Source: Tuwongella immobilis (GTDB lineage Bacteria; Planctomycetota; Planctomycetia; Gemmatales; Gemmataceae). Taken from it: a stretch of 64,000 nucleotides of DNA. The notes under the pieces were generated by a model. It was given only the letters and a program-made list of their open reading frames with translations, was not told where the DNA came from and did no database searches. Positions 35,845 to 43,402 of this stretch are shown here, piece after piece (positions within the stretch are counted from its first letter, which is position 1; each line of letters starts with the position of its first letter). The position numbers and the translations under genes are program-made. Location of the stretch: positions 682,001 through 746,000 of the forward strand of contig NZ_LR593887.1 in assembly GCF_901538355.1 (NCBI RefSeq), given 5' to 3'.

Positions 35845-37026
35845 CTAGTGGAATTCGGTGCCGTTTTTTCGCTCTAGATATTCAAAGCTGATCGCCTTCA
35901 GGGCCATGCGGGGGAAGTGTCGCCGTTGATGGAAGACGGGACGTTCTTCCTTGGCGGTAATGACAATTCCTTCGCGCCCGGCGAAGCCCTGAATCGCCTG
36001 TTTCGGGCAAATCGTGGTTGGCCCGGTGACGAGTTGTTCGACCATGGCCGCGGAGAAGGGGCCATCGAACAGAATCGGCACGGTGGGCACCGCGAATTGC
36101 TCGCACCAGCGGACTTTCTCGGCGAATGGCAGATAGCTGCCATCGACGGTGATGTCGAAGACGCGGAAGGTCCATTGGCCGCGTGTCATGCCGTAAGTCA
36201 TGTCTTGGACGCCACTTCCGAAGATTTCGCCGAAGACGATGACATTGTGCTGATCTTGCGAAATTGCCAGAATCATCTCGCGCACGCCGGGCGTGTCGAG
36301 CGCTTGCCAGAATTGCGAGCGTTCGAGAATTTCTTCGACAACGGGATTGTCGGGATCGCCCGAGGATTTGTGGCGGATGCCAAATTCCTTGCGGCGCAGC
36401 GCGTGACTGCCAGCGGCCCAGGTCCAGGCCAATTCGCCGGTTTCGGAGGCTTCGAGAATCCGTCCCACGCGGCAGTTTTTGCCGTGCAGTTTCTCCGTCA
36501 CCACCACCGGTTCCCCATCGGGAATCAGATCCGGGAAGTTGCGGTAATTTTCCAGATCGACATAGCGATGAAACACCGGATTGGCCCGCTCCGTGTCGCC
36601 ATCATGGCTGACAATCGGCGGTTCCCATTTGCTCAGGCCCAGCACCGCGGCGACATCATCGCCCAGCGACCAACCTTCGGGGCGCGGCGGCAGAATATCC
36701 AGCTTGGTAATCATGCCATAACTGGGCTGACCGCGCAGACGAGCGACCGAGACACGGCCCGCATCCATCTGATGGGGACCGGCCGACTTGCCCAGCGATT
36801 TCAGATAGTTCCGCATGCCCAAACGATCCGCAAGCGGAAACGGCATCACGACATCGGGCGGGATATACACGCAGAGATCGCCGACTGAAAATTCGCCTTC
36901 GCCGCTTTCTTGTCGGCGGATACAGGTCTTCCATCCCTTGATGGTGGCAATCGCCAGCCGGTCCGCATTCGGGTGCGGTTCCACGGCATCGACCCGGCAA
37001 ATTTCGACGATCAGACTGCTGCCCAT
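35845..37026 (-). CDS. RNA ligase of the Deinococcus DRB0094 (Rnl5) family
   Basis: A 393-residue protein; GGAG lies 9 nt before the ATG. It has an N-terminal OB-like domain (about 1-110), then a nucleotidyltransferase domain. Motif I is TEKLHGKN with the AMP-accepting lysine near residue 179. Later motifs are FGEIFGSGVQDMTYG, EGIVI and RMALKAIS (the motif V lysine). The family seals nicked RNA with ATP via enzyme-AMP; the Deinococcus enzyme prefers a 3'-OH RNA strand in a duplex. A role in RNA repair is therefore likely. No tRNA-cutting toxin or RtcA/RtcB gene is adjacent, so its substrate is unknown. It has no signal peptide. Confidence 0.9.
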   Translation of the reverse strand: MGSSLIVEICRVDAVEPHPNADRLAIATIKGWKTCIRRQESGEGEFSVGDLCVYIPPDVVMPFPLADRLGMRNYLKSLGKSAGPHQMDAGRVSVARLRGQPSYGMITKLDILPPRPEGWSLGDDVAAVLGLSKWEPPIVSHDGDTERANPVFHRYVDLENYRNFPDLIPDGEPVVVTEKLHGKNCRVGRILEASETGELAWTWAAGSHALRRKEFGIRHKSSGDPDNPVVEEILERSQFWQALDTPGVREMILAISQDQHNVIVFGEIFGSGVQDMTYGMTRGQWTFRVFDITVDGSYLPFAEKVRWCEQFAVPTVPILFDGPFSAAMVEQLVTGPTTICPKQAIQGFAGREGIVITAKEERPVFHQRRHFPRMALKAISFEYLERKNGTEFH

Positions 37027-37132
37027 GATTCATGGCTCCGATACGGGCACGGGAACAACAACCGGTGAACGGCACCTGGCACGCAGGAACCATCCACCGG
37101 AACGGGGTATCCAGAGTTTCCGCGATGCGGAA

Positions 37133-37867
37133 TTAGTCGAGCTTTTCAAGCCAGATATTGCGATACTGCACGGGGTTGCCGTGGTCTTGCAGCAGAATCG
37201 GGCCGGGCTTGCAGGGATCGCCACCGGCACCGGCCCGCGTGTTATCGGTCGTCAGCTTGACGTTCTCATGGATGCGAACGCCATTATGATCGACGGTAAT
37301 GCGGGCGGGTTCACGCTTCTTGCCGTTTTCGCAAACCGGTGCCCAAAATTCGATGTCATAGCTCTGCCAAATCGTGGGCGCTTTGCAGGCATTCACCAAC
37401 GGCGTGGCGATTTCATAAATCCCGCCGCAATCGTTGTTTTTGCTCTTCAGTCCGTAGCTATCCAACACTTGCACTTCGTAGCGACCTTGGACATAAATCC
37501 CCGAGTTGCCCCGACCTTGACCGTTGGCGTTGGGCATGTACGGGACGCGGAATTCGACATGCAGCCGGAAGTGACCATCGAACAATTCTTTGGTGATCAT
37601 ATCGCCACCACCGCTGACCTGGACCGCGCCGCCATCCACCAACTTCCACTTGGCTTTGCCACCGCCGTTGCGATTGGTCCAAGCGTCAAGCGTTTTGCCA
37701 TCAAACAAGACAATCGCCCCCTTGGGAGCGGGCGTGACATGCACATCCATCATGTCGGTTTTTTTGAGAATTTTAACGGTTTCAATGCTGCCATACGGCT
37801 CTTGAGCGGCGACGGTTGCCAGGAATAACCCCGCCAGCATCACGGTCAAGGAGAGTTTACGAATCAC
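37133..37867 (-). CDS. DUF1080 exported protein (3-keto-disaccharide hydrolase-like)
   Basis: A 244-residue protein. The best start is GTG at 37867, preceded by GGGGGA and giving a signal peptide (KLSLTVMLAGLFLATVAAQEP). The mature part is a concanavalin-like sandwich with FDGKTLDAW, DGHFRLHVEFRVPY, GNSGIYVQGRYEVQVLDSYG and a closing PVQYRNIWL, all classic for DUF1080. The family is expanded in planctomycetes and some members hydrolyse 3-keto-glycosides or act on polysaccharides outside the membrane. It is 106 nt from the RNA ligase on the same strand; a functional link is doubtful. Confidence 0.9.
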   Translation of the reverse strand: MIRKLSLTVMLAGLFLATVAAQEPYGSIETVKILKKTDMMDVHVTPAPKGAIVLFDGKTLDAWTNRNGGGKAKWKLVDGGAVQVSGGGDMITKELFDGHFRLHVEFRVPYMPNANGQGRGNSGIYVQGRYEVQVLDSYGLKSKNNDCGGIYEIATPLVNACKAPTIWQSYDIEFWAPVCENGKKREPARITVDHNGVRIHENVKLTTDNTRAGAGGDPCKPGPILLQDHGNPVQYRNIWLEKLD

Positions 37868-37959
37868 CGGAATCCCCCGCGGTTCAAGGAGTTCAGCCAG
37901 ATCGATATGGGCCGACCCCCAGCGTATTCGCCCGCCGATGCGACCGCAAGCGTCCTCTC

Positions 37960-38397
37960 TCAAGTGGCGTGAGAATCTGCGTCATTCGTGGCAGACTGGG
38001 AGGGCAATTCTGCCGAACGCTGTTCCGAGAAGACCAGTTGCACCAACAGCCACCGTCCCATGGAATTGCGAATCTCCGCCCGAAAGCGCAATCGGCCCGA
38101 TGCACTGCGAATCACCACCACCGCGAATTCCGCCACCCATTCCGGGGACAGTTCCGCAGCCGCGAGATAGGCCGGATAATGGGCCGCAAATCGCCGAATC
38201 GCCTCGGCCACCTCGGCATCCTCAATCGGCGGGTCGGCCACGCCTTCGGGAAATCGCAACCGAGTCTCCCCACCCGGCGGAATCCCCGAATCGACCGCCA
38301 ACCGCTCCCGAATCGCCACGCCATTCACCGGCGAGGCCAACAATGCCATGCCAAACCGATAAAACGGCGACGATGGTAGATAGTCCCGTCGATCCAT
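37960..38397 (-). CDS. Hypothetical protein
   Basis: A 145-residue protein starting at ATG 38397 (another Met at 38415 is possible; neither has a clear ribosome site). It is soluble, without signal peptide or cysteine motif, and rich in Ala, Arg and Glu. The middle (DPPIEDAEVAEAIRRFAAHYP, split here only as a description of a charged helical stretch) is followed by a beta-rich end. I do not recognise the family. It stands between the DUF1080 gene and the first 92-bp direct repeat. Confidence 0.55.
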   Translation of the reverse strand: MDRRDYLPSSPFYRFGMALLASPVNGVAIRERLAVDSGIPPGGETRLRFPEGVADPPIEDAEVAEAIRRFAAHYPAYLAAAELSPEWVAEFAVVVIRSASGRLRFRAEIRNSMGRWLLVQLVFSEQRSAELPSQSATNDADSHAT

Positions 38398-38444
38398 GAT
38401 GAGTTCTTCGATCAACTTGGTTTATTTCACGCAGCCGGAAGCCA

Positions 38445-38536
38445 CCTCACCCCGTTGCGCTGCGCATGCGATGCCGAAGTGCCCGTCAGGGAAGGGGTTG
38501 CGATGTTCGGAGCGGCCCGAGTCGGCGGCGGGGGAT
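38445..38536. repeat. 92-bp direct repeat, copy 1 (beside toxin-antitoxin module)
   Basis: This 92-bp sequence starts CCTCACCCCG and ends GGCGGGGGAT. It recurs in the same orientation at 39128-39219 with 5 mismatches (about 95% identity). The two copies bracket the ParE-type toxin and its antitoxin. No inverted terminal repeats or transposase were found. Confidence 0.85.
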
Positions 38537-38548
38537 CCAGATTGCTTC

Positions 38549-38845
38549 TTATTCACGAAGACGCCACGGTTCGTTTCCACGGGCATTGTGGTAGATCGCC
38601 AGCACACGCACATGGTCAGCAACGATCCGATAGTAGACGGTGTACGGGAACCGTTTCAGCGTTGCTTCACGAATGTCGTCTTCTGCGAAAGCAAAACGGA
38701 GCGGTGATTCCGCAATGAGCGCGAATAAATTTTGACAATCGTCAAGAAATTGTTGTCCAAGTCCTGTTAATTGTTGTTCGTACCAACGATAGGCTTCGCG
38801 GATTTCTTCGCGTGTTGCTGGGTGAAATTGCAAAGGCGAATTCAC
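38549..38845 (-). CDS. RelE/ParE-family toxin
   Basis: A 98-residue protein starting at GTG 38845. The GTGA overlaps the antitoxin stop, so translation is probably coupled. The sequence fits the ParE/RelE fold: N-terminal helices with AYRWYEQQLTGLGQQFL, then a beta-sheet end with KRFPYTVYYRIVADHVRVLA and HNARGNEPW. These toxins cut mRNA on the ribosome (RelE) or block DNA gyrase (ParE). The ParE branch is more likely because the antitoxin is of the short addiction-module type. The pair is bracketed by direct repeats, suggesting an inserted cassette. Confidence 0.9.
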   Translation of the reverse strand: MNSPLQFHPATREEIREAYRWYEQQLTGLGQQFLDDCQNLFALIAESPLRFAFAEDDIREATLKRFPYTVYYRIVADHVRVLAIYHNARGNEPWRLRE

Positions 38846-39066
38846 GGGTGGTCTTCCACATGGGCACGGATTTCATCCCAGGTCAGCGCGATTTCGGGAT
38901 TGTTGGTGAGTTCGCGATCCCGTTGTTGCAGTTGGAGTCGCTGTTCGGGAGTGATTTCAGGAGACGGAATTTGCCTCTCCAGACTCTCCCAGATTTCCAT
39001 GGCGAGGGCGATTCGTTCGGGCGGGGAGAGCCGGTCAATCCCCAATTCTTTCATCAACTTGGTCAT
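38842..39066 (-). CDS. Antitoxin of the toxin-antitoxin module (addiction module protein)
   Basis: A 74-residue protein starting at ATG 39066, with GGAA about 6 nt upstream; a longer in-frame start at 39126 would fall in the flanking repeat. It is helical and carries LSPPERIALAMEIWESL and a C-terminal LTWDEIRAHVE, the marks of the TIGR02574 addiction-module component family that pairs with ParE/RelE toxins. It precedes the toxin and overlaps it by 4 nt, the usual order. It should neutralise the toxin and may repress their shared promoter. Confidence 0.88.
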   Translation of the reverse strand: MTKLMKELGIDRLSPPERIALAMEIWESLERQIPSPEITPEQRLQLQQRDRELTNNPEIALTWDEIRAHVEDHP

Positions 39067-39127
39067 GATTGGTTCCGAGTGAGGGAAAGATGAACCATCA
39101 TTATCGCATTTCGGATGTCGTTGCAAG

Positions 39128-39219
39128 CCTCACCCCGTCACGCTGCGCATGCGATGCCGAAGTGTCGGCCAGGGAAGGGGTTGCGATGTTCGGAGCGGCC
39201 CGAGTCGGCGGCGGGGGAT
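39128..39219. repeat. 92-bp direct repeat, copy 2 (beside toxin-antitoxin module)
   Basis: Second copy of the repeat described at 38445-38536, in the same orientation. The mismatches cluster in two spots, near CCGTTGCGC/CCGTCACGC and near GTGCCCGTC/GTGTCGGCC. It lies 62 nt upstream of the antitoxin start and so may cover the promoter of the module. Confidence 0.85.
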
Positions 39220-39255
39220 GGGGCCGGGAATCCGACTCGGGGCGATTGACGGCGA

Positions 39256-39909
39256 TTAGCTGGCGGGGGTCATGCCCAGGACAATGTCAAACTTGGCGGC
39301 GACTTCGCCAATCTTCGAGCCTTCCACCGGCTTGAAATCGATCACCACCATCGCTTTTTGCTTGGGATCGCGGATGCTGCGGACGATGCCGTCGCGCTCG
39401 TTCTGCGGTTCCCCTTTGATGTAGCATTGCGTGGTGAATTTGGGTTGCCCCTTGATTTTGACGGCCACGTGAATGTGCGGCGTGCGGCCGGGGTAGGGCA
39501 CTGGCTTGATGGTGCGGAAGTAGTATTCCCCAGTGGAGCCGGTGAGGAAGCGACCGAACCCTTGAAAGTTGCTGTCGAGTTTTTTGCGATCGCCGCCGCC
39601 GCTGTGCAAGTAAATGGCGTTGTTATCGACTTGCCAGATTTCCACCAGCGCATTGCGGATGGGGGAGCCGGTGACGGTTGTGACCTTGCCGCTGAGGTGG
39701 GTGATGGTGCCCACGGCGGGGGTGAGTTTGTCGTTGACGATGATGAGATCGTTATCGGTATCCAGCGGCAGTTTGTCCGGGTAGAACGGCCCCTCGGTTT
39801 GTGCGGGGGTGCGGGTGAGTTCCTCGGCAAATGCGCCGGGGACTTGCCAGGCGGCGGCACTCAGCACCAGGCCGTTGAGGAAATTTCGTCGCGAGATGGG
39901 AGCGTGCAT
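39256..39909 (-). CDS. Exported intradiol ring-cleavage dioxygenase-like protein
   Basis: A 217-residue protein with AGGA about 9 nt before the ATG. A twin-arginine signal (SRRNFLNG followed by a hydrophobic stretch to about residue 28) sends it out of the cytoplasm folded. The core matches protocatechuate 3,4-dioxygenase/catechol dioxygenases: TEGPFYPD at the start, VEIWQVDNNAIYLH, and GEYYFRTIKP then PHIHV, which provides the iron ligands Tyr, His, His. The family splits catechols between the hydroxyls with Fe3+. Exported versions of unknown substrate are common in planctomycetes. No other aromatic-degradation gene is nearby. Confidence 0.88.
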   Translation of the reverse strand: MHAPISRRNFLNGLVLSAAAWQVPGAFAEELTRTPAQTEGPFYPDKLPLDTDNDLIIVNDKLTPAVGTITHLSGKVTTVTGSPIRNALVEIWQVDNNAIYLHSGGGDRKKLDSNFQGFGRFLTGSTGEYYFRTIKPVPYPGRTPHIHVAVKIKGQPKFTTQCYIKGEPQNERDGIVRSIRDPKQKAMVVIDFKPVEGSKIGEVAAKFDIVLGMTPAS

Positions 39910-40093
39910 CGGTCGAGTTCCTGAAGAGAACGGGGCTTGCAGACAGATTGTCTGCAGTATCCCCTGGGATCAACCCCGAGAATTCGTAGCGGTCTCGCCG
40001 TGTCACTGGCGAAATCGGCTTCGGAGTCGTACCATCACGGTACACACCACCGCGTGTCCGGGGAAGCGCCCATAGCTGGAAAGGACGGAACGC

Positions 40094-41104
40094 ATGCAAA
40101 TTGTGCTGATCGCCGGGGACGGAATCGGCCCAGAAGTCACCGCAGCGACGCAAGAAGTCATTGCGGCCACTGGGGTGAAAATCGATTGGATCGATGCCCC
40201 CGCCGGGTTGCATTCCGCCGAGCAATTCGGCGACCCGTTACCGGAACGCACGCTGGATCTCATTCGCCAGTATCGGGTTGCGCTCAAAGGGCCATGCACC
40301 ACGCCCGTGGGCAAGGGCTTTCGGTCGATCAATGTGAAGTTGCGTCAATCGTTGGAGCTTTTCGCCAGTGTGCGGCCCGTGCAGTCGCTGCCGCACCTGA
40401 AGACGCCGTTTGAACAGGTCAATCTGATTGTCGTGCGGGAAAATACCGAAGGACTCTACGCCGGGCTGGAGCATCAAGTGGTGCCGGGGGTGATTGAGAG
40501 CCTGCGCGTCATCACCCGCACCGCCGCCGAGCGGATTGTCCGATACGCCTTTGAATTAGCTCGCCAATATGGTCGGCGAATGGTCACGTTCTGCCACAAG
40601 GCCGACGTGATGCGGCTCTCGGACGGGCTGTTTTTGCAGTGTGCCCGAGAGGTGGCGGATGATTATCCGTTCATTGATTTTGAAGAAAAGCCCATCGACA
40701 ACGTCTGCTTGGAATTGGTGACCGATCCAAAGCATTATGATGTGCTGGTGATGGAAAATCTGTTCGGGGATGTGATTAGCGATCTCTGTGCGGGGCTGGT
40801 GGGCGGTTTGGGCGTGGTGCCGGGCGCGAATTTGGGCAGCAAGTATGCCATTTTCGAGGCGGTTCACGGCAGCGCACCGGATATTGCCGGCAAAGGTCTG
40901 GCGAATCCTATCGCGTGCATTCGTTCGGGGGCCATGCTGTTGGAGCATATCGGGCGACGGGATGCGGCGGCGCGCATTGAGCATGCGGTTGTGGAAACGC
41001 TGCGAGCGGGAGTTGGTCTGACTCGCGATTTGGGCGGCGATGGCAACACACGCACCATCACCGATGCGATCATTTCCCATCTGCCAACCGGGAGCCACGC
41101 ATGA
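40094..41104 (+). CDS. NAD(P)-dependent isocitrate/isopropylmalate dehydrogenase family protein, catalytic-type
   Basis: A 336-residue protein with AAAGGA before the ATG. It has the full set of beta-decarboxylating dehydrogenase residues: GDGIGPE at the N-terminus, Ser78/Asn80/Arg84/Arg94 in the substrate loop, RENTEGLYAG with Tyr122, FCHKADVM with Lys169, Asp226 and Asp230 in the ENLFGDVISD helix, and HGSAPDIAGKG at the nucleotide site. It would oxidise and decarboxylate isocitrate or a related acid with Mg2+ and NAD(P)+ in the cytoplasm. The following gene overlaps by 4 nt and is a paralogue with a degraded nucleotide site. Which substrate is used cannot be read from the sequence. Confidence 0.88.
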   Translation: MQIVLIAGDGIGPEVTAATQEVIAATGVKIDWIDAPAGLHSAEQFGDPLPERTLDLIRQYRVALKGPCTTPVGKGFRSINVKLRQSLELFASVRPVQSLPHLKTPFEQVNLIVVRENTEGLYAGLEHQVVPGVIESLRVITRTAAERIVRYAFELARQYGRRMVTFCHKADVMRLSDGLFLQCAREVADDYPFIDFEEKPIDNVCLELVTDPKHYDVLVMENLFGDVISDLCAGLVGGLGVVPGANLGSKYAIFEAVHGSAPDIAGKGLANPIACIRSGAMLLEHIGRRDAAARIEHAVVETLRAGVGLTRDLGGDGNTRTITDAIISHLPTGSHA

Positions 41105-42111
41105 GCCAACGCATTGTCTTTTTGCAGGGCGGCGGAATCGGACTCGAACAAGAGCAATCGCTGCGCCATCTGCTGACCGTTTTGGGCGTGAAGTTGGAAT
41201 TTCAGGTGATTCGGGCTGGTCGCTACGCCGTCGAACATGGCGAACCGGCCATCAGCCCCGAGGTGATTTCCGCCATCCGCGAGACTGGCATCGCCCTGAA
41301 AACCAAGCTATTTTCCCCCGTGCCCAAGGGAAAGGAAATGCCCGTCAACGTCAACGCCCAGCTTCGCAAGGCGTTGGGGCTGTTCGCCAGCGTGCGGCCG
41401 ATTCACAATCTGGCGGGGCTGCCTTCCCGATTCAGCGGCCTGAATTTTGTGCTGGTGCGCGAAATTACCGAGGATCTCTACGCGGCCAGCGAACACGAAA
41501 TTGTTCCGGGAGTGGTGCAATCGTTCAAGATTGTGACCGAGGCCGCCTGCTTGCGATTCTTCCGCTTCACCTGCGAATTGACCCGCGCCATGGGGCGCAA
41601 GACCGTGCATTGCATCCATAAGGCGAACATTCTTAAGTTGGCCGATGGGTTGTTCCTGGATTGCTTCCGCCGGGTGATTGCCGAGTATCCGGATCTGGTT
41701 GGTAAGGATATGATCGTCGATAACGGCTGCATGCAGATGGTCAGCCGGCCGCATCAATTTGATGTGGTTGCCGCCGGGAACCTCTACGGTGACTTGCTGA
41801 GCGATTTGGGCGCGGGGCTTGTCGGGGGGATCTCGTGTACCGCGTCTGTGAACTATGGCGAGAATGTGAAGGTGTACGAGGCCATCTTCGGCGCCAGTCA
41901 CGATCAGGTGCCCCCGGGCCGTGCCAATCCGCTGCCGTTGTTGATGCCCGCCATCGAACTGCTGCGCGATCTGGGCTACACCGATCCCGCGACGCGGTTG
42001 TTGACGGCGATTGAAACGGTGCTGCAAGCCGGGCAGGTGCGAACCCGCGATCTGGGCGGCAGTGCAAGTACCACCGATTTCACCGAAGCGATTGCCCGAG
42101 AATTGATGTAA
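41101..42111 (+). CDS. Isocitrate/isopropylmalate dehydrogenase-like paralogue with altered active site (possible regulatory subunit)
   Basis: A 336-residue paralogue whose start ATG overlaps the previous stop (ATGA). Many catalytic residues remain, including Tyr127, Lys174, Asp207, Asp231 and Asp235. However, the N-terminal GDGIGPE reads GGGIGLE, the substrate Ser is Asn83, and the HGSAPDIAGKG nucleotide loop reads FGASHDQVPPG, losing the His that contacts the adenine. This resembles the regulatory subunits of mitochondrial NAD-isocitrate dehydrogenase, which keep the fold but lose activity. Because the two genes are coupled, a heteromeric enzyme is likely. The order of two similar-sized, equally long subunits supports this. 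Activity is an open question. Confidence 0.75.
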   Translation: MSQRIVFLQGGGIGLEQEQSLRHLLTVLGVKLEFQVIRAGRYAVEHGEPAISPEVISAIRETGIALKTKLFSPVPKGKEMPVNVNAQLRKALGLFASVRPIHNLAGLPSRFSGLNFVLVREITEDLYAASEHEIVPGVVQSFKIVTEAACLRFFRFTCELTRAMGRKTVHCIHKANILKLADGLFLDCFRRVIAEYPDLVGKDMIVDNGCMQMVSRPHQFDVVAAGNLYGDLLSDLGAGLVGGISCTASVNYGENVKVYEAIFGASHDQVPPGRANPLPLLMPAIELLRDLGYTDPATRLLTAIETVLQAGQVRTRDLGGSASTTDFTEAIARELM

Positions 42112-42136
42112 TTTGAGTGTCGAATGGTCTCCAACT

Positions 42137-42175
42137 CCGCTGACCGAATGCGGCCCAGCTTCAAGCGGTCAGCGG
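42137..42175 (+). terminator. Hairpin after the dehydrogenase pair
   Basis: A perfect 10-bp inverted repeat, CCGCTGACCG (42137-42146) with CGGTCAGCGG (42166-42175), separated by 19 nt. It begins 26 nt after the stop of the second dehydrogenase. There is no T-tract, so termination is inferred from position only. Confidence 0.55.
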
Positions 42176-42472
42176 GGGCATCTGCCGATGCCGATGCATC
42201 CGCCCCGATCATGCTGTGTATTGCGCAGTGTGTGATGCTTTGATGAAGTTTTGCCTGTCAGTCATTTTCTGCTTTTTTCCGAGTTGAACGGTTGGCCATA
42301 ATCGGTCACGCAATCAACAAGGAGTGGTTGCGTTCCTTCTGAACTGGATGGTCAAACGAGGCTGTGTGTCTGCCTCCAATCGTCCAGCCCTTCGAATTCT
42401 TCGCTGGTTCCGCAGCTTGCTCGCTGTGGCGTCGATCGTGTCGTCCTTCGATTGCTCGAAGGAATCGATCGT

Positions 42473-42829
42473 GTGCCGTTGTCACCGATTCTGGATTGCC
42501 AACATGAGGCGAATCGCAGGGAGGTGCATGTGCTGCTCGAAGATTGGTTCGAGATCCTGGATCCCATTCCTGAAATTCTGAAGTTAGCCGCTGCCTTGGA
42601 ACGCTGGATGGACACCGCCGAACGGGGCGATGTCGGCATCCTGATTCTGGGGTGGATGGATGAAGGATTCTCATTCGAGGATTCGCGTCGAATTGTCCAA
42701 TGCTCGCTAATGGATCTGTTGTCGGAACTGACCCGCTTGGGGATTGCGCCAACGCTCGCGAATCGTGGCTTTGTCGAACAATTCCTGGCAAAGCAAATGG
42801 CGGCCCACGCGCAAGCGTGTCGTCGTTGA
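42473..42829 (+). CDS. Hypothetical protein (start uncertain)
   Basis: The reading frame from 42302 to the stop at 42829 has no clear start. GTG at 42473 has GAAGGA about 8 nt upstream and gives about 118 residues; TTG at 42452 is the alternative. The product is acidic and helical, with HVLLEDWFEILDPIPEILK and a leucine-rich end. No signal peptide, membrane segment or known motif is seen. It is flanked by hairpins on both sides. It may be a real small gene, but it could be a chance open frame. Confidence 0.4.
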   Translation: MPLSPILDCQHEANRREVHVLLEDWFEILDPIPEILKLAAALERWMDTAERGDVGILILGWMDEGFSFEDSRRIVQCSLMDLLSELTRLGIAPTLANRGFVEQFLAKQMAAHAQACRR

Positions 42830-42862
42830 AACTGGCATGGTGCGGATTGCTTCCAGGCCGGC

Positions 42863-42893
42863 TCCCTCTCGGGATCGCTGATTCCGAGAGGGA
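42863..42893 (+). terminator. Hairpin terminator candidate
   Basis: TCCCTCTCGG (42863-42872) pairs perfectly with CCGAGAGGGA (42884-42893) over an 11-nt loop; two more pairs are possible inside. It follows the hypothetical gene stop by 33 nt. A T-tract is lacking. Confidence 0.55.
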
Positions 42894-43402
42894 CGCCGAA
42901 TTCGCCGGAAAATCGGACGAATAATTTGGCTCAGATTTTCAGAAAAGCAAGAAAAATTCGAGAAAAACCGAATTTCTCCAAGTGTCATTCTGACAACGAG
43001 TTGCGATGCTGGGATCGGATTGGGAACCACTCGGACGATCGGAAACCGATTTGCATTTGATCCGATCATTCGGAATAATCCGACTGGGAGGTTGAACTCG
43101 CGATCCTTCCATGATCCGATTCTGATGGGTTGGTAGTCATTTTGGCGTTGATCTGATCTTTCGGAGACGCAGGGAAATGGCTCACCAGTGACCGAATTCT
43201 GTCAATTCCATGACAAACCCGACGGATGTTGTCGGGAATCCGAAATTGTCTGCGTTATTCTGGTGGCAAAACATGAAATTCACCCGCTCGAAAGTCGAAT
43301 TGGACTTTCGCGGGATTCCAACATGGATTGAACCCCGACCACTCGATCCATGACAAGGCGAACGCATCGATTGGGGCGTCGATGCAAAGCGGAGTGTGTG
43401 GA
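42894..43402. other. Intergenic region upstream of the sigma-factor gene
   Basis: About 510 nt without a supportable gene. An inverted repeat, CGAAAGTC (43289-43296) with GACTTTCG (43303-43310), lies about 95 nt before the sigma gene and may be an operator or leader stem. No clear promoter was identified. Confidence 0.45.

Noticed and set aside
42324-42581. 85-codon open frame overlapping the hypothetical gene at 42473
   Set aside because: The translation is rich in Cys, Arg, Trp and Ser, typical of a shadow frame, although a GGAG sits near its start.
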